A stretch of 64,000 bases of DNA from positions 1-64,000 of the forward strand of contig CAMWKZ010000007.1 in the NCBI GenBank assembly GCA_947174945.1, given 5' to 3'. Within the stretch, counting starts at the first letter, position 1, and each line of letters begins with the position of its first letter. Below the pieces are notes generated by a model. The model was not told the DNA's origin. It searched no databases and was given only the letters and a program-made list of their open reading frames with translations. A program made the position numbers and the translations under genes. This document shows positions 17,619 to 31,584 of the stretch, in pieces. The DNA comes from an uncultured Prevotellaceae bacterium (GTDB taxonomy: Bacteria; Bacteroidota; Bacteroidia; Bacteroidales; Bacteroidaceae).

Positions 17619-18776
17619 TTACTCAGCGATGCAGATAGCTACGCGGTTCTCAATAGCCTTAGCGAAAGGCTGAACAGTGTCGCCTTTAGCCTCAACCTTA
17701 ATACGAGAAGCAGCAATCTTGTACTGATTGGTCAGTGCCTTAGCAACTGTCTGAGCACGGCTCAGAGACAGACGCTTGTTAATCTTAGCATTACCAGTAC
17801 CCTTATCAGCATAACCTGTTATCTCTACGGTAGCGTTGGGGTTAGCGTTCAGGTAGTCAGCAACCTCCTTCACCTTAGCTCGCTCACTCTTAGCAATAGT
17901 ATAGCAGTTGATAGTGAAGAATACGTCACGACGGAACGGTTCCTTCTTTGCCTCAACAGCCTGAGTAGCTACAACAGGAGGACAGGGCTTCTCAACAACG
18001 CGCTCAATAACCTTCTCAATAACACGCTCAACGGGCTTCGGAGCCTCGATGGTGCGAGTGCTATAGGTCTTACCGAGGTTAACCTTTACACCAGCCAGTG
18101 CGTTGAAGTACCAGTCCCAGTCGCTGGCCTTCTTACCATTATAGCGGTCGCTCAGTGTATTAGCATTCACCTCAACACCCAGACTAACAGCATTGCTTAC
18201 CTTGAAGTCTGCAGCAACACCGGCACGGCCGTAAGCACGTACCTTTGTGCCATCCCAGAGGTAAGAGATGTTCTCAGGATTGCCATGCTTGTAGTAAGCA
18301 CCCAGCTCATTCTCGATTCCATCTTTATCCATATCCCAACCAATGTTAGCACCAGCACCAGCAAATACGCTGAAATTGAAGATACGGTTAGGATTGTAGC
18401 CACAGAACAGGTTTGACAGATTGAAAGTCAAGTCAATGCCAGGAGCAACGTACATCCACTTCCAGTCTATAGTACCACTTGGTCGAACATCGTCGCCCAC
18501 GCTAAACGGATTAAGTTCAATACCAGCACGGCTCTGCCAAGCATTAACAGCCAGACGCATACCAAATACTGGGGTGAACTGACGACCAACAGCAACCTGT
18601 ACGTTAGGAGAAATCAAGTCACTAAAATCGATTTCACCAAGTGTGTACTGGGCACCGCCCTGCAACTGAATGTACCAATACGGATTGTGTACATACTCTG
18701 TCTTTGCCTCCTGAGCAGATGCAGTCAGCACACCACCCAGCATCAGGCAAGACAACAATACTTTCTTGATATTCAT
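17619..18776 (-). CDS. OmpA-family outer-membrane protein
   Basis: 385 aa. A signal peptide (LTASAQ) is followed by a barrel of about 230 residues, a linker with repeated valine/glutamate motifs (PVERVIEKVIERVVEKP), and a C-terminal OmpA/MotB peptidoglycan-binding domain (about 275-385) with VEITGYADKGTGNAKINKRL and LSLSRAQTVAKAL. OmpA proteins tie the outer membrane to the cell wall. The gene follows the 851-aa lipoprotein gene by 37 bp with no terminator between, so they are probably co-expressed. Confidence 0.92.
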   Translation of the reverse strand: MNIKKVLLSCLMLGGVLTASAQEAKTEYVHNPYWYIQLQGGAQYTLGEIDFSDLISPNVQVAVGRQFTPVFGMRLAVNAWQSRAGIELNPFSVGDDVRPSGTIDWKWMYVAPGIDLTFNLSNLFCGYNPNRIFNFSVFAGAGANIGWDMDKDGIENELGAYYKHGNPENISYLWDGTKVRAYGRAGVAADFKVSNAVSLGVEVNANTLSDRYNGKKASDWDWYFNALAGVKVNLGKTYSTRTIEAPKPVERVIEKVIERVVEKPCPPVVATQAVEAKKEPFRRDVFFTINCYTIAKSERAKVKEVADYLNANPNATVEITGYADKGTGNAKINKRLSLSRAQTVAKALTNQYKIAASRIKVEAKGDTVQPFAKAIENRVAICIAE

Positions 18777-18813
18777 AGTCTTATCTTATTTTTTACGTTT
18801 CTAAATGTGAATA

Positions 18814-21369
18814 TTAGTAAACCTTGATGTAATACTTCTTGGCAGCAATCTTACCATTGTAGCCCAAGCACTCGTAGATGATTTCAAGAACAGTTCCAAC
18901 AGGAGCATCAACTGTGTACTCGAAAGGCTTCTGGAGGTTATATTCAGAACCATCAAATACAGCGTTCATGGCAGTACCATCAGTATTGAACTTCTTAGGA
19001 TTAACAGTCTTGTTCATGTCTTTTGCATCCCAAGCACCGCAAACAGCAACATACTTCTTAAATGCAGGGATAACAGTCTCACCAGTCAGTGTGGTGGGAT
19101 ACAGCTTCAGCTTAGTACCCTTCTTCACCGATGTAGGAGCAACATACATACGGCTGGGATAGAAATAACCAGCATCAGACTGAGCAATCAGAGCAGGCTG
19201 CAAGAAACGGTTAGGATTCTTTGCAACAGAAGTAACCTTACCGAAGAGCTTATTCTGAACATTAATAACCTTATTCAGAACCTGCTCTATTTTACCACCA
19301 ATTCCATCAACACCACTAAGTGCGCCTTCAAGACCGTTCTTAATAGAATCAAACAAAGAAGTAATGTCTATGCGCTGCTCAGGTGCAGAACCAGAACCCT
19401 TTATTGACTCGATTGTCAAAGTTTGAGTGGTTTCAGGAATCTTTGTACCATCAAACTCACCGAATTTACCAGCCTCAATAGTAACTGTAGACTTCTCTGT
19501 TTCAAAACCAACAGAAAGACCACTGATAACCAGTTCCACTTTACCGTCAGGAGAGGTCACAATATTACCAGAGTTAGCGGGCAAGCCAATCTCTACGTTA
19601 ATTGCGCCAGCAATCATATTAATCAGCTCCTGAGAGAATGCTTTTTCTTTAGCAGTCAGTTTGTTCTGCAACTTAATGATACCCTCAGAGTAATCTGCAT
19701 TATGAAGGAAGTCGAAACCAAGAGACTTCACGCTGAATGCAGCGAGGTCGTACTTAGAAACGTAGTTCTTCCAGTCACCTGTAGTAGCATCCTGCCACTG
19801 AGCCTGAACACCCAGACGGGGAACATCAGCCTTCATGCCAGAAACAACAGTGAGAGCCAGCTTAGCTACATCAGCCACACCAGTCTTCGACCAGTCAGAC
19901 ATGATATTCTTAACATCATTCTTAATCTGAGAGGTCTTCATATCGAAGCACAGAGTTACATCCTTAACATCGTCCTTCTTAATCTCAGCGTTAGCAACAT
20001 AGAAACCGTTGGCAGAAGCACGCTGTGAACCCCACTTGAGCTGCTCAGTGCAAGGCTCGAGAGACGACAGAGTAACCTTAGAAACCTGATTGTCAGAAGT
20101 GCGCAGGGTAAAGAACTTGCCATCGAAATCAACGTTAGAAGGATTAACCGTTACATACAGTTTACCAGCATTGCCAGCACCCTCGTTCATCAAGATACCA
20201 TCCTCAACATGATATACATTCTGTGGATTAATCTCAGCCAACTCACTGCGGAGAATAGCAGGAGTACCACTTGCCCAAACATCGGCATACTCATCACCAG
20301 CGGGGAAGTCATAGCCCATTTCACCAGCATTGATTACTTCACCATAGTAAGCAGCGAGAACATTGCTCTGAACATCAATAGGATATGCGAATGAACCGAA
20401 GATGGGATTAACAGCAGCCTGAACGGTGATGCCTGTAATCTCAGTACGGAGAGCCTTCAGTATTTTCTCAACATCAGCCTTCAGGTCGTCAATCTGCTCC
20501 TGCAGAGCCTCGTCAGCAGCCTTATAAGCATCAATCAGCTCCTGCAGGTTCTTGAACTCACCCTTGTAGTTATTGTGGATGAAATTATAAGCACTGTCTG
20601 CAACTTCAACGGCACGATTCCACTCCTTAGAACGCTTTGCGATAGAATCGTAAGCCTCGTTCCACTTTTCCTGATTTGCCAATACATAGTCACGGACATC
20701 ATTCCAACTCTGAGCATTCTTAGCAATAGAGTCGTATGCCTCGTTCCACTTTGCACTGTCCTGAGCAACAGTAACCAGCACCTCTGCCGCTTTCTCTACA
20801 GCAGCATTAAGGTCGTCACCCCAGTATGCAACCAGCTTTGCCCACAAAGCATCCATACCGTCAAGTCGTACAGAATCTGCTTTAGCCAGGTCACTTGCAT
20901 ACTGAGCCAAGCCCTTTGCCTGAGCGATGACCAAATTATTTTTAGCGATACGCTCAGCCAAAGAAGCAGTATCCTTCTCCAGTTCCTCCAAACGCTTTGC
21001 TATCGTACCTTTAGAAGCATCATAACCATTTATACCCCACGCCTGCATATAGGCCGCAAATTCAGGACTCTTAACAAAGTCTTCCACTGACACGATTCCG
21101 CCCCCAGACCCAGGCTCATAACCATTAGCCTTAAGATAACTCTCCACCAACTTGTCGAATTCGTTTTTCTTAAAATTGTCAAAAACTGAGCTTCGAAGAT
21201 AGTTCTCCATTTCCTGCACTTGAGTATTATAAACTTCCTCAAGTGTGGCATACTTCTCCTGAAGTTCAGCATAGTTGTCACCTTCGTAGTCCTTACAAGA
21301 CACGAAAGAACTCGTAGCAGCTACCAAAGCAACTGCAAAGAGCAAACCATTAATGATTTTCTTTTTCAT
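18814..21369 (-). CDS. Large lipoprotein with coiled-coil N-terminal part
   Basis: 851 aa. The lipoprotein signal has its lipobox at SFVSC (Cys26), followed by KDYEGDN. Residues 30-310 are strongly helical and coiled-coil-like, with repeated motifs WNEAYDSIAK and WNDVRDYVLANQEKWNEA, plus an LQEQIDDLKADVEKIL heptad stretch. Residues 310-851 are beta-rich with Gly/Thr/Ser, containing an alpha-helical insert near 690-740. No family is recognised with confidence. The promoter TTTTTG-N20-TAATTTTG is around 21470-21503, leaving a leader of about 95 nt. It sits directly upstream of an OmpA gene, so it may form part of an outer-membrane/cell-wall structure. Confidence 0.8.
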   Translation of the reverse strand: MKKKIINGLLFAVALVAATSSFVSCKDYEGDNYAELQEKYATLEEVYNTQVQEMENYLRSSVFDNFKKNEFDKLVESYLKANGYEPGSGGGIVSVEDFVKSPEFAAYMQAWGINGYDASKGTIAKRLEELEKDTASLAERIAKNNLVIAQAKGLAQYASDLAKADSVRLDGMDALWAKLVAYWGDDLNAAVEKAAEVLVTVAQDSAKWNEAYDSIAKNAQSWNDVRDYVLANQEKWNEAYDSIAKRSKEWNRAVEVADSAYNFIHNNYKGEFKNLQELIDAYKAADEALQEQIDDLKADVEKILKALRTEITGITVQAAVNPIFGSFAYPIDVQSNVLAAYYGEVINAGEMGYDFPAGDEYADVWASGTPAILRSELAEINPQNVYHVEDGILMNEGAGNAGKLYVTVNPSNVDFDGKFFTLRTSDNQVSKVTLSSLEPCTEQLKWGSQRASANGFYVANAEIKKDDVKDVTLCFDMKTSQIKNDVKNIMSDWSKTGVADVAKLALTVVSGMKADVPRLGVQAQWQDATTGDWKNYVSKYDLAAFSVKSLGFDFLHNADYSEGIIKLQNKLTAKEKAFSQELINMIAGAINVEIGLPANSGNIVTSPDGKVELVISGLSVGFETEKSTVTIEAGKFGEFDGTKIPETTQTLTIESIKGSGSAPEQRIDITSLFDSIKNGLEGALSGVDGIGGKIEQVLNKVINVQNKLFGKVTSVAKNPNRFLQPALIAQSDAGYFYPSRMYVAPTSVKKGTKLKLYPTTLTGETVIPAFKKYVAVCGAWDAKDMNKTVNPKKFNTDGTAMNAVFDGSEYNLQKPFEYTVDAPVGTVLEIIYECLGYNGKIAAKKYYIKVY

Positions 21370-21558
21370 GAACTTTTAAAATTAAATTAATATTATAAAA
21401 CCTTATTGATTCTCTTATTTTTCCTATTATTATCGATACACACTGCGAGGCAAGCCCTACAAATCGCGACAAAATTAGACATTTTTTTTCAATTAAGCAA
21501 AAAAACAATCATTTTTCTTAATAAAAAATGTAAAATTCTTGATTACCCTCTATCCAAA

Positions 21559-23364
21559 CTATCCCAATAGATGTTCTATATCTTGCTGTGGAAGGATGCA
21601 AAGCACGGCTCGCCCATCAGGAGTATAGTTTACATTATCGCAGGCAAAAAGGTCATTGACTAATATATCCATCTCTTCATTCGTCAACAACTGGCCATAA
21701 GGAATAGCCGCATGACGAGCCAGCGTAAGGGCGAGGGTCGAGTTAGCCGTAACAGAAGCACGACTTTCCGAACCTGGTGTCGCAAGCAATTCCTGTACCA
21801 AAGCAACAGGTTGCAACCCCTCAATGCCAGCAGGCACACCATTGACAGCATAGCTCGCTGGCCCCAATGGAGTCAGTTCAAAGCCAAGAGCAGTAAGCGA
21901 GGGCAACAAATCATTGAGCAAAACGGCCTCGGAAGGCGACAGTTCCATCACTTCAGGAAAGAGTAATCTCTGGCTCTTGGCTGGTGCCTCGGCCAATTGG
22001 TGGAGATAACGCTCATAGCGTACTCGGATATCGGCGCGATGCTGGTCAATTATCATTAACCCCGACTTAACAGCGGTCATCACATAACGCCCCTTATACT
22101 GATAGTGAACAGGGGCAATGTCGGTAATGATGGGAGAGGCTGACATTGTTTCCGACTGAGGAACAGGCTCGTCAAAAAGGGCTGGTTGTTCAACGGGCTG
22201 CTCTTGGGGCAAGCCTTCGTAGAGACGCTGCCAGTCTTGTGAGGGCTTTTGGCGAAAAGGGTTATACTGAGGATTGGAAAGCACCTTGGGGGCTGCAATT
22301 CCATCCTGTTTTACTGAAGTGAATGCCGGAATGTCGGGTTTACCTTCTGTGTCAAAGTCAATCTGGGGTATCTCGCAAAACTGGCCGATTGCATCCTTAA
22401 CGGCTGCCGCCAAAATCTGCCAGATAGCTTGTTCGTTCTCAAACTTAATCTCTGTCTTGGTAGGATGGATATTCACATCAATATCGGCAGGATTAACTTC
22501 GAAATATATAAAATAAGGTACGTGCGTACCTAATTGTATTAATCGGTCGTAGGCTTGTTGTACCGCTTTGTGGAAATAAGCATGTTTCATAAAGCGCCCA
22601 TTAACAAAGAAATGCTCATGAGCCCCTTTCTTGCGAGCCGTTTCTGGCTTACCCGTAAAACCTGTAATACGGCACATAGCCGTATCAACATTAACAGACA
22701 ATAAGTCCTGTCCATAGCGACGGCCATAAACATCGGTAATACGCTGGCGAAGCGAACCGCTGCGCAGATTCATGAGTTCCTGTCCGTTAGAATGTAAAGT
22801 GAAATGGATGGAAGGATAAACCAAAACGATGCGTTCAAAGGCTGTCAGAATATTGTTCAACTCCGTCGCATTAGACTTTAGGAACTTACGCCGGGCGGGC
22901 ACATTAAAAAACAGATTGTTAACCGTAAAGCTGCTGCCGACCGAGCACGAACAAGGCTCCTGACTCTCAACACGAGAGCCTGAGAGTTGCAAACAAGTTC
23001 CCACCTCAGCAGAGGCTTGCCGAGTGCGTAGCTCCACTTGCGACACGGCAGAAATAGAAGGCAGTGCCTCACCACGAAATCCCATCGTATGGAGCGCAAA
23101 CAGGTCATCAGCCTTGCGTATCTTAGAAGTAGCATGACGCTCAAAGGCCAGACGAGCATCAGTTTCTGACATACCACATCCGTCGTCAATAACCTGAATA
23201 GATGTACGTCCAGCATCAACCACTAACACGTTGATAGTGGTGGCACCAGCATCCACCGCATTCTCAACCAGCTCCTTGATAACAGAAGCCGGCCGCTGTA
23301 TCACCTCACCAGCAGCTATCTGGTTAGCAACACTATCGGGAAGTAGCTGTATGATATCTGCCAT
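21559..23364 (-). CDS. mutL: DNA mismatch repair protein MutL
   Basis: 601 aa. The GHKL ATPase domain carries [29 protein letters not shown] and [11 protein letters not shown]. The C-terminal dimerisation domain is present. MutL links MutS mismatch recognition to strand removal. The C-terminal motifs that bind metal in endonuclease-type MutL are altered: DQHA-x2-E becomes [12 protein letters not shown], and CPHGRP becomes YTPDGRA. The first 32 bp overlap the end of the OstA-like gene, so translation is probably coupled. It is the last gene of the guaB operon. Confidence 0.95.
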   Translation of the reverse strand: MADIIQLLPDSVANQIAAGEVIQRPASVIKELVENAVDAGATTINVLVVDAGRTSIQVIDDGCGMSETDARLAFERHATSKIRKADDLFALHTMGFRGEALPSISAVSQVELRTRQASAEVGTCLQLSGSRVESQEPCSCSVGSSFTVNNLFFNVPARRKFLKSNATELNNILTAFERIVLVYPSIHFTLHSNGQELMNLRSGSLRQRITDVYGRRYGQDLLSVNVDTAMCRITGFTGKPETARKKGAHEHFFVNGRFMKHAYFHKAVQQAYDRLIQLGTHVPYFIYFEVNPADIDVNIHPTKTEIKFENEQAIWQILAAAVKDAIGQFCEIPQIDFDTEGKPDIPAFTSVKQDGIAAPKVLSNPQYNPFRQKPSQDWQRLYEGLPQEQPVEQPALFDEPVPQSETMSASPIITDIAPVHYQYKGRYVMTAVKSGLMIIDQHRADIRVRYERYLHQLAEAPAKSQRLLFPEVMELSPSEAVLLNDLLPSLTALGFELTPLGPASYAVNGVPAGIEGLQPVALVQELLATPGSESRASVTANSTLALTLARHAAIPYGQLLTNEEMDILVNDLFACDNVNYTPDGRAVLCILPQQDIEHLLG

Positions 23365-24982
23365 CGTTCGTTGTACGTTTAGGAATCTCTAAGCGTTTCT
23401 GCTCCTTCAGTTCAGTGCCGGCTTTCTTGGGCCGCCAGTTGAAAATGTCCTGCTTATTAAGCGGACGGATATAATCAAACCATGCATACTGAGGCAAGAA
23501 ATACTTATCGGGGGGTATTTGCGTCATGGGATAGAGCACGCCAGACGGTTTCTCTAACCATATTTTCTTCATCTGACGGTTCTCAAGAAACATCTTCAGG
23601 AGTGGTGTTTCTGTATAGTTCAAACCTATAAGCGTACTATCTGAATCGTCAATAGGATAATAGACCAGCAACACATTGTCAATGGCATGACTCTCTCGAA
23701 TCTCTCCTTTTTGGAAGAAAGCCTTCATTTCCTTAGAGGACACCTGATTAAAATGCACCGAGTCAGCCATTTGTTCAGCAGAAAAAGCCTGCCCAATGAC
23801 ATGGGCATGGTCAATGGCAGAGTCCTTCATATAAACACGTATCTCCTCGCCAAAGAGTTGCTGGTTTTGGTTCCACACAATGGGGTCTTGATACATAGTC
23901 ACACAAGAGTCCTGCGAGTTATACACCAACGAGTCACAAACCGCCTGCACATCAACGCGATAGGCTCGTACATGATGATAGGCATGGATTTTGCGATAAA
24001 CGGAATCGGTACGGATGTTAAAAGTAAATATCTTAAAGGTGTCAGCATGCATAAAGAGTGAATCACGCTGAGAATAATCAATAGTAACGGCCCGTTGAGT
24101 AGCCATAGCATAGCCCGTGGAGTCATTATATTCGCAGTAGTCGCCCATAAGCATATTTTTGTTGACCGTGTCGTTATAGATAACGTTGCGATAAGCATAG
24201 TTTGTCCCATCAGCAGCGTTGTGATAGACACTATCGCCAATAAGAGTCTTACCACCATCCTTGATAATGGAACGGCTAAAGAGCTGCGACTGCTCGGTGC
24301 GAGTATTATAATAGCCATTCTCACTATAAATATGGCTACCACCCGACGTGATGTTCGATGGGCCAACAATGTGAGCCTGCGAAGTACGGGTATCGTAATA
24401 GAGAGAGTCAGTAGTCAGAAAAAGCTTCTTATCCTTCAGCTGTACGTCATAATAGAATATAGCGAGTTTCGTGTCAGTGTGATACTCGCCCCAGTCAGAT
24501 GTCAGCACGGAAGAACCGTCAACCAACTTCCCCCCTTCAAAGAAGTTGCCGAAGTTGTAAAGCCGGTCGTAATCAAGCGAATCTGTATAAAGCGTAGACT
24601 TACGATGCTTAAGCACAACATTATAACGAGCTTGCGCCAGCTGGTCATTACCATCATAATAGGCATAGTCGCTGGTCAATCGGAGTGTGTCGCCTTGTAT
24701 CATCTTCACATGACCAAAAGCCTCAAAAGAGTTGGATGCTTCATAAAAATGAGCACTATCACAATACAAATTAGCTCCGTTATGCCGAAAATGTACATGA
24801 CCGTTGAGCACCTGTGCATCGCCATTACGATACTGGTCATAGTGCAAGTTGTCGGCGTGAATAAGATAGACACGCTTATCCTCCACTTTCTTCTGGCGAG
24901 GTGTACGCTTCTTCACAGGCTGCATGGCAAACACCACTGCCAGCACCAGCACAGAAAGAACAAAGACTACAAACCGCCTCAT
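23333..24982 (-). CDS. OstA/LptA-like envelope protein
   Basis: 549 aa with an N-terminal hydrophobic segment ([18 protein letters not shown]) and repeating OstA/LptA-type beta-jellyroll units. Typical blocks are [41 protein letters not shown] and [20 protein letters not shown]. LptA-like proteins bridge lipopolysaccharide across the periplasm. This one is longer than LptA, and such long OstA-like proteins are common in Bacteroidetes. Its neighbours upstream are two periplasmic PPIases, which fits outer-membrane biogenesis. Confidence 0.85.
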   Translation of the reverse strand: MRRFVVFVLSVLVLAVVFAMQPVKKRTPRQKKVEDKRVYLIHADNLHYDQYRNGDAQVLNGHVHFRHNGANLYCDSAHFYEASNSFEAFGHVKMIQGDTLRLTSDYAYYDGNDQLAQARYNVVLKHRKSTLYTDSLDYDRLYNFGNFFEGGKLVDGSSVLTSDWGEYHTDTKLAIFYYDVQLKDKKLFLTTDSLYYDTRTSQAHIVGPSNITSGGSHIYSENGYYNTRTEQSQLFSRSIIKDGGKTLIGDSVYHNAADGTNYAYRNVIYNDTVNKNMLMGDYCEYNDSTGYAMATQRAVTIDYSQRDSLFMHADTFKIFTFNIRTDSVYRKIHAYHHVRAYRVDVQAVCDSLVYNSQDSCVTMYQDPIVWNQNQQLFGEEIRVYMKDSAIDHAHVIGQAFSAEQMADSVHFNQVSSKEMKAFFQKGEIRESHAIDNVLLVYYPIDDSDSTLIGLNYTETPLLKMFLENRQMKKIWLEKPSGVLYPMTQIPPDKYFLPQYAWFDYIRPLNKQDIFNWRPKKAGTELKEQKRLEIPKRTTNDGRYHTATSR

Positions 24983-24989
24983 CTCTCAA

Positions 24990-26370
24990 CTACCTCACCC
25001 ACCCTTCGTATTCAAACTGACAGTCGCGGTAACGGTCGTTGATACGGACATAGGTAGACTTGATGCGCTTCACCACCCAGTCGTGTAACACCTGATTGCG
25101 ACGCTTGTTCAGCACCAAGTTCTTCATAACCTGAAAATCCTCCGTAACCGTAGCTTTATGACCTTCGACACGACTTTTCAGTTTAGCAATGGCACATACC
25201 GTCTTGCCACGCTCATTGAACATAGTAAAAGGCTTAGAGACTGCTCCAACCGCCAATGTGTCAACAGCCTTAGCTACCTCAGGCGGCAACTCAGCCAACT
25301 TGAAGCGCGAAGTACGACCTTCCTGAGTGATGTTAGCCATCAAACCATGATTGTTGCGTGTGTCCTTGTCGTCGGAAATAACAGACGCACCAGCCTCAAA
25401 AGAGAACTTACCGTCGACAATGTCCATACGGATAGAATCCAGACGAGCCAACGCCCTGTCAACAGCCTCGTCACTGACAATAGGCTTACGCAAAATATGG
25501 CGCACCTTAATTTTATCACCACGCTTGTCAATGAGCTGAATGATATGGAAACCAAACTCCGACTCTACTATTTTAGAAACACGTTTGGGGTCAGTCAAGC
25601 TAAAGGCTACATTCGCAAAGGCTGGGTCAAGCATTCCACGACCCATATAATCAAGTTCTCCACCACGGCGACCTTCCGGGGCTTCTGAATACAGACGAGC
25701 CAGTGTCTGGAACGACGATTCACCCTTATTAATACGGTCAGTATAATCACGCAGTTCCTCTTTCACACGGTTGATTTCCTCCTGTTCAATCTTTGGCTGC
25801 TGGGTAATGAGCTGCACCTCAACCTCGGTAGGCACGAAAGGCAAACTATCAGGAGGCAGTTCCTTGAAATAGCGACGCACTTCAGCAGGCGACACCGTAA
25901 TATCCTGTACCAGCTTCTGCTGCATACCCTGCACCAACTTTCGTTCCCTGCACGATTCGCGCAAGTCAGCTCGTATTTGGCTGATAGTTTTCTTATGATA
26001 CTCTTCCAGTTTTTCACGAGAGCCAATCGTGGAAATCATATCCTCCAGATATAGCTCGACATCCTGTGCTATTTCCGAATCCGTAACCTCAATACTATCA
26101 ATAATAGCCTGATTAAGATAGAGTTTCTGCACAGCAATCTGCTCAGGAATAGAACAGTCTGGGTCGCCAGACCAGTGCAATCCACTCTGTTGCCCCTGAA
26201 TGCGCATGGCTTCCACGTCAGATTTAAGGATAGCTTCATCGCCAACTACCCAAATGACTTCGTCAACAACGGTTCCCGTAGGAGTCGTTGCCACAACACT
26301 GTCAGCCTGTTGTTGTGCTTTTGTCAGCGAGACCAACGAGAATAGTATGCTCAGTATGAGTAGTTTTCTT

Positions 26371-26378
<8 letters not shown>
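24990..26378 (-). CDS. SurA-like peptidylprolyl isomerase
   Basis: 462 aa with a signal peptide (LFSLVSLTKAQ). An N-terminal helical chaperone part (residues 30-170) is followed by two parvulin (PpiC) domains, about 178-280 (ending GFHIIQLIDKRGDKIKVRHI) and 285-390. SurA assists folding of outer-membrane barrels in the periplasm. The start overlaps the stop of the upstream PPIase gene by 8 bp. It is 7 bp upstream of the OstA-like gene, an arrangement like surA-lptD in proteobacteria. Confidence 0.9.
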
Positions 26379-29293
<2,915 letters not shown>

Positions 29294-29302
29294 TTAAATT
29301 TT

Positions 29303-29355
29303 ATTGCGTGCAAAATTACTGCTTTTTTCCGAGATAGCAGCCATTTGCACGCAAT
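29303..29355. promoter_or_regulatory. Inverted repeat enclosing the guaB promoter
   Basis: A perfect 12-bp inverted repeat, ATTGCGTGCAAA (29303-29314) and TTTGCACGCAAT (29344-29355), with an inner CTGC/GCAG pair. The left arm overlaps the TAATTTTG -7 element. No T-run follows on either strand, so a terminator is unlikely; an operator or a leader hairpin is possible. Confidence 0.6.
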
Positions 29356-29379
29356 ATTAACACGATTTAATGTGAAATA

Positions 29380-31563
29380 TCAGTTAGCCATTTCCGAGAT
29401 AAACTTAATACGCACCAGCCGTATCTCATCCTCGGAGCACTCGCTGCCCAGTTCGTCAAGAGCTGCTTCCAGCGAATCGGTCTCGCTGTCGGCAAAATAA
29501 TCATAGATGTCGTCAACGTGGTCTTCGTCCATGACTTCCTCCAAGAAATAGTCGATGTTCAACTTCGTACCGCTATAAACGATAGCCTCAACCTCATTGA
29601 GCAACTCCTCAAACTCCAGCCCCTGAGCCTTTGCAATGTCGTCAAGCGCTATCTGGCGGTCGATGGCCTGAATAATCTTCACCTTCAGTATTGACTTCTT
29701 AGCCACCGTGCGAACACGGAGGTCAGCCTGACGCACAATATCGTTCTCATCACAATAGCGCTTGATAAGGTCGACAAACTCCTTGGCGTATGACTGCTTC
29801 ACCTTTCCCTCTCCCACTCCCTGGATATTCTTCAGTTCCTCCAGCGTCACGGGATAGTCAGTGGCCATCTGTTCGATGGACACATCCTGAAAGATAACAT
29901 ACGGCGGACGCTCCATGCGCTTGCTTACCTTCTTACGCAGGTCTTTCAGCATAGCACTCAGCGTAGGGTCAAGCGCACCGGTCCCGCCATCGTGCTCAGC
30001 CGCCACTTCATAGTCCTCAGAAAACTCTTTGTCTTCCACTATCAGGAACGAGCAGGGCTTCTTCAGAAACTTTTTGCCTGCCGCCGTCAGTTTCAGCAAA
30101 CCATAGTTCTCAACGTCCTTTTTCAGATAGCCCGCTATCAGTGCCTGACGGATGACAGGGTTCCAATGCTTCTCCTCAAAGTCGGCACCAGCACCAAACA
30201 GTTCGTGCTCATGATGCTTATGAGCCAGTACCTCCTCCGTCTCGCGACCTACCACAAAGTCGATGGTATAGTCAGAGCGGAAATTCTCCTTCAGGGCTAA
30301 TATTGCATTCAGCACGATAACCAATTGCTCCTCGGCCTCGAGTTTTTTCTTGGGATGCAGGCAATTATCACAATTATGGCAATTATCCTGCGTGTACTCC
30401 TCGCCGAAGTAATGGAGCAGCATCTTACGACGGCACACCGAAGTCTCCGCATAGGCAGCGGTCTCGGTCAGCAACTGCCTGCCAATATCCTGCTCCGCCA
30501 CGGGCTTACCCTCCATGAACTTATCCAACTTCTGCAAGTCCTTCTGGGCATAGAAAGTAATACACAGTCCCTCACCACCATCACGACCGGCACGCCCCGT
30601 CTCCTGATAATAGCCTTCCAGCGACTTGGGGATGTCGTAATGAATCACAAAGCGCACATCAGGCTTATCGATACCCATGCCAAAGGCGATGGTAGCAACA
30701 ATGACATCAATGCGCTCCATCAGAAAGTCATCCTGTGTCTGCGAGCGTAAAGCCGACTCAAGACCAGCGTGATAAGCAGCCGCCTTGATGTCGTTAGCCT
30801 TCAGTATCTCAGCCAGTTCCTCTACTTTCTTACGCGATAGGCAATAGATGATGCCACTCTTGCCCTGATGCTGTTTGATAAACTTAATGATGTCCTTGTC
30901 AACCTCCTTCGTCTTCGGACGCACCTCATAATACAGGTTCGGTCGGTTAAACGAACTCTTGAACTCGTCGGCATCCAAAATGCCTAAGTTCTTCTTGATG
31001 TCCGTGCGCACCTTGTCGGTGGCCGTAGCCGTCAGCGCTATGACAGGCGCATTGCCTATCTCGTTAATAATCGGACGGATGCGACGGTACTCTGGACGGA
31101 AGTCATGCCCCCACTCCGAGATGCAATGCGCCTCGTCGACGGCATAGAACGAAATCTTGGCTTGTTTCAGAAACTCCACGTTATCCTCCTTCGTCAGTGA
31201 CTCGGGAGCCACATACAGCAACTTGGTGCGCCCAGCCAGAATGTCGGCCTTCACCTGGTCAATAGCCGCCTTGTTCAGCGACGAGTTCAGATAGTGGGCC
31301 GTGCCCTCTTCGCTCATCGAGCTGATGATGTCGACCTGATTCTTCATCAGGGCTATCAGCGGTGAAATGACAATGGCCGTTCCGTCCATCAGCAGCGAAG
31401 GCAACTGATAGCACAGCGACTTGCCACCGCCCGTAGGCATCAGCACGAAGGTGTCCTTCCCGTCAAGCACATTCTGCACTATTGCTTCCTGGTCGCCCTT
31501 GAACGTATCAAAGCCGAAATACTTCTTCAGGGCTTCCGTGAGGTTCTGTTTCTGTTTTGCCAT
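29380..31563 (-). CDS. recQ: ATP-dependent DNA helicase RecQ
   Basis: 727 aa. Two RecA-like domains (PTGGGKSLCYQLPSLL Walker A; AVDEAHCISEWGHDFRPEYR DEAH box; YYQETGRAGRDGG motif VI) are followed by a Zn-binding RQC region (CRRKMLLHYFGE ... CHNCDNCLH). An HRDC domain and an acidic tail (ending near SECSEDEIRLVRIKF) complete it. RecQ unwinds DNA in recombination and fork repair. The start lies 21 bp after clpX, so it is probably the last gene of the clpP-clpX-recQ unit. Slightly longer than E. coli RecQ owing to the C-terminal extension. Confidence 0.96.
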   Translation of the reverse strand: MAKQKQNLTEALKKYFGFDTFKGDQEAIVQNVLDGKDTFVLMPTGGGKSLCYQLPSLLMDGTAIVISPLIALMKNQVDIISSMSEEGTAHYLNSSLNKAAIDQVKADILAGRTKLLYVAPESLTKEDNVEFLKQAKISFYAVDEAHCISEWGHDFRPEYRRIRPIINEIGNAPVIALTATATDKVRTDIKKNLGILDADEFKSSFNRPNLYYEVRPKTKEVDKDIIKFIKQHQGKSGIIYCLSRKKVEELAEILKANDIKAAAYHAGLESALRSQTQDDFLMERIDVIVATIAFGMGIDKPDVRFVIHYDIPKSLEGYYQETGRAGRDGGEGLCITFYAQKDLQKLDKFMEGKPVAEQDIGRQLLTETAAYAETSVCRRKMLLHYFGEEYTQDNCHNCDNCLHPKKKLEAEEQLVIVLNAILALKENFRSDYTIDFVVGRETEEVLAHKHHEHELFGAGADFEEKHWNPVIRQALIAGYLKKDVENYGLLKLTAAGKKFLKKPCSFLIVEDKEFSEDYEVAAEHDGGTGALDPTLSAMLKDLRKKVSKRMERPPYVIFQDVSIEQMATDYPVTLEELKNIQGVGEGKVKQSYAKEFVDLIKRYCDENDIVRQADLRVRTVAKKSILKVKIIQAIDRQIALDDIAKAQGLEFEELLNEVEAIVYSGTKLNIDYFLEEVMDEDHVDDIYDYFADSETDSLEAALDELGSECSEDEIRLVRIKFISEMAN

Positions 31564-31584
31564 AGACTTAGTTATATTAATTGG

